A stretch of 7,969 bases of DNA from Opitutia bacterium. GTDB taxonomy: Bacteria; Verrucomicrobiota; Verrucomicrobiae; Opitutales; UBA953. Positions 6,787 to 7,969 of the stretch are shown one piece after another. The stretch lies in the NCBI GenBank assembly GCA_947488485.1, contig CANKZO010000100.1:1-7969 (forward strand). The letters run 5' to 3'. Numbering within the stretch: position 1 is the first letter of the stretch; every line of letters starts with the position of its first letter. The notes beneath the pieces are model-generated. The model saw nothing but the letters and a program-made list of their open reading frames with translations. It made no database searches and had not been told where the DNA came from. The position numbers were made by a program, and so were the translations under genes.

Positions 6787-7969
6787 ATGACAGAGAAAAT
6801 CTTGGACCACAAGCGTAAGGAGAAGCCCTCCTTCACCTCTCTCATCGAGAAGAAGCGGGATGGCGGCGAGTTCACCGCCGACGAGATCCGTCATATCGTC
6901 GACTCGATCATGGACGCCGAGATGCCGGAGGCGCAGCAGGCCGCCCTCGCGATGGCGATCTTCTTCAAACAGATGTCCGCGCAGGAGACCGCGCTCCTCG
7001 CCGAAGAGCTTCGCCTCTCGGGCGACGTCATCGACCTCGACCGTCTCACCCAGCCGAAGATCGCCAAGGTCTCGACCGGCGGAGTAGGCGACAAGACTTC
7101 CATGGTGCTCGGCCCCCTCGGCGCCGCCGCCGGCGTCATCATGCCCGGTATGAACGGCAAGGACGAAGAATTCTGCCTCTCGACCGTCGAGAAACTCAGC
7201 TCGATCCCGGGCTTCAAGGGCAAGGCCACCATGGACCAGTTCCGCCAGCAGCTCGAACGCGTGGGTTGCGCCGTCACCGAGCAGTGCAGTGAGATCGCTC
7301 CGGCGGATGATATCCTCTACAAGCTGCGCCAGAAGACGGGCACGATCCCGTCCCTCCCGCTCATCACGGGCAGCATCCTCTCCAAGAAGCTCGCCGAAGG
7401 CTGCGAAGGCCTGGTGATCGACGTGAAGTGGGGCAACGGTTCCTTCATCCGCGACCTCGAGCAGGCCAAGCAGCTCGCCCGCATCGTCACCCGCGTCGCC
7501 CGCTCGCTCAACCGCAAGTGCGTGGCCCTCGTGACCGACATCAACCAGCCCCTCGGCGACTCCGTCGGCACGGGTCTGGAAGTCCTCGAAGCCGTCCGCC
7601 TCCTGAAGGGCGAAGGACCCGAAGACCTGCAGGACCTCGTCCTCAAGCTGGGCATGGAAGTCGTGCGCCTTGCCGGCGTCGCCGGTTCGACCCTTTCCGC
7701 CAAGCAGACCGTCGAGAAGCACCTCAAGGACGGCTCCGCCCTCGAGAAGTTCAAGGCGATGGTCCGCGCCCAGGGCGGCAAGACCGACTGGATCGACGAT
7801 CCTTCGAAGTTCCCGAAAGCGAAGTTTATCCGCAAGCTGCCGGCCCCGAAGCGCGGCTACGTGCACACCATCGACGCCGGCAAGATCGCCCAGGGCGTCC
7901 GTCTCCTCGCCACCCTCAAGGACGGCACGCTCGACCCCGCGGTCGGCGTCACCGAGATCCGCAAGGTCG
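6787..7969 (+). CDS. deoA: Thymidine/pyrimidine-nucleoside phosphorylase family protein with altered catalytic loop, cut by right window edge
   Basis: 394 residues are visible; about 40-50 are missing at the C-terminus. Family members split thymidine or uridine with phosphate into base and pentose-1-phosphate in the cytosol. The fold is clear: N-terminal helices (LIEKKRDGGEF, AALAMAIFFKQMS), the glycine motif STGGVGD (96-102), PSLPLITGSILSKKLAEG (188-205), and the start of the C-terminal PYNP domain (about 340 on). From memory of E. coli DeoA the two align with a constant offset of +10. Arg181, Ser196 and Lys200 match base-binding Arg171, Ser186 and Lys190; Lys94, Ser96 and Thr133 match phosphate-site Lys84, Ser86 and Thr123. 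However catalytic His85 is Val95, Ser113 is Asn123, and the loop RGLGHTGG is KDEEFCLS (125-132). Nucleoside phosphorolysis is therefore uncertain. The ATG at 6787 fits the family N-terminus; no Shine-Dalgarno precedes it. Confidence 0.85.
   Translation, partial: MTEKILDHKRKEKPSFTSLIEKKRDGGEFTADEIRHIVDSIMDAEMPEAQQAALAMAIFFKQMSAQETALLAEELRLSGDVIDLDRLTQPKIAKVSTGGVGDKTSMVLGPLGAAAGVIMPGMNGKDEEFCLSTVEKLSSIPGFKGKATMDQFRQQLERVGCAVTEQCSEIAPADDILYKLRQKTGTIPSLPLITGSILSKKLAEGCEGLVIDVKWGNGSFIRDLEQAKQLARIVTRVARSLNRKCVALVTDINQPLGDSVGTGLEVLEAVRLLKGEGPEDLQDLVLKLGMEVVRLAGVAGSTLSAKQTVEKHLKDGSALEKFKAMVRAQGGKTDWIDDPSKFPKAKFIRKLPAPKRGYVHTIDAGKIAQGVRLLATLKDGTLDPAVGVTEIRKV

Noticed and set aside
6781..7866. 361-aa open frame on the minus strand
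   Set aside because: Antisense to the conserved phosphorylase; no recognisable motif, and compositionally a shadow.

Overview
The window is GC-rich DNA (about two-thirds G+C by eye) that reads as ordinary bacterial chromosome, almost certainly from a member of the Verrucomicrobiota, probably the Opitutales side. The strongest clue is the gene at 471-3398, a secreted beta-propeller / HEAT / cytochrome c protein of the type that is abundant in the Planctomycetes-Verrucomicrobia group. The lineage is an inference from protein style; no rRNA gene is present. I see no phage, transposase, CRISPR or defence genes.

Layout. (1) 1-332: the end of groEL with a histidine-rich tail, closed by a strong intrinsic terminator. 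(2) 333-3457: a 138-bp spacer, then a 975-aa exported haem protein, followed by an imperfect terminator-like hairpin. (3) 3460-3957: an unrecognised 165-aa single-pass membrane protein. (4) 3958-4308: a short degenerate hexamer array, then a tRNA-His (GTG) gene on the minus strand with encoded CCA, its own terminator and a perfect TTGACA -35 box, then the pyrimidine-rich leader of the next gene. (5) 4309-6584: a two-gene unit, an RhlE-type DEAD-box helicase followed after 2 nt by ribD of riboflavin synthesis. (6) 6585-6786: a 202-bp spacer with hairpins. (7) 6787 to the right edge: a thymidine-phosphorylase-family protein, cut by the window end.

The genes do not form one pathway. They are housekeeping functions (protein folding, RNA remodelling, a tRNA, riboflavin, nucleoside metabolism) plus one lineage-specific extracytoplasmic redox protein. 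All protein genes are on the plus strand; only the tRNA is on the minus strand. None of the five visible starts has a convincing Shine-Dalgarno sequence.

I did not find a clear undescribed multi-gene system. The best lead is the thymidine-phosphorylase homologue: the position of the catalytic His is Val and the phosphate-side glycine loop is rewritten, while the base-binding Arg, Ser and Lys are kept. Next are the hexamer array, the unusual domain order of the haem protein, the His-rich GroEL tail and the orphan membrane protein.
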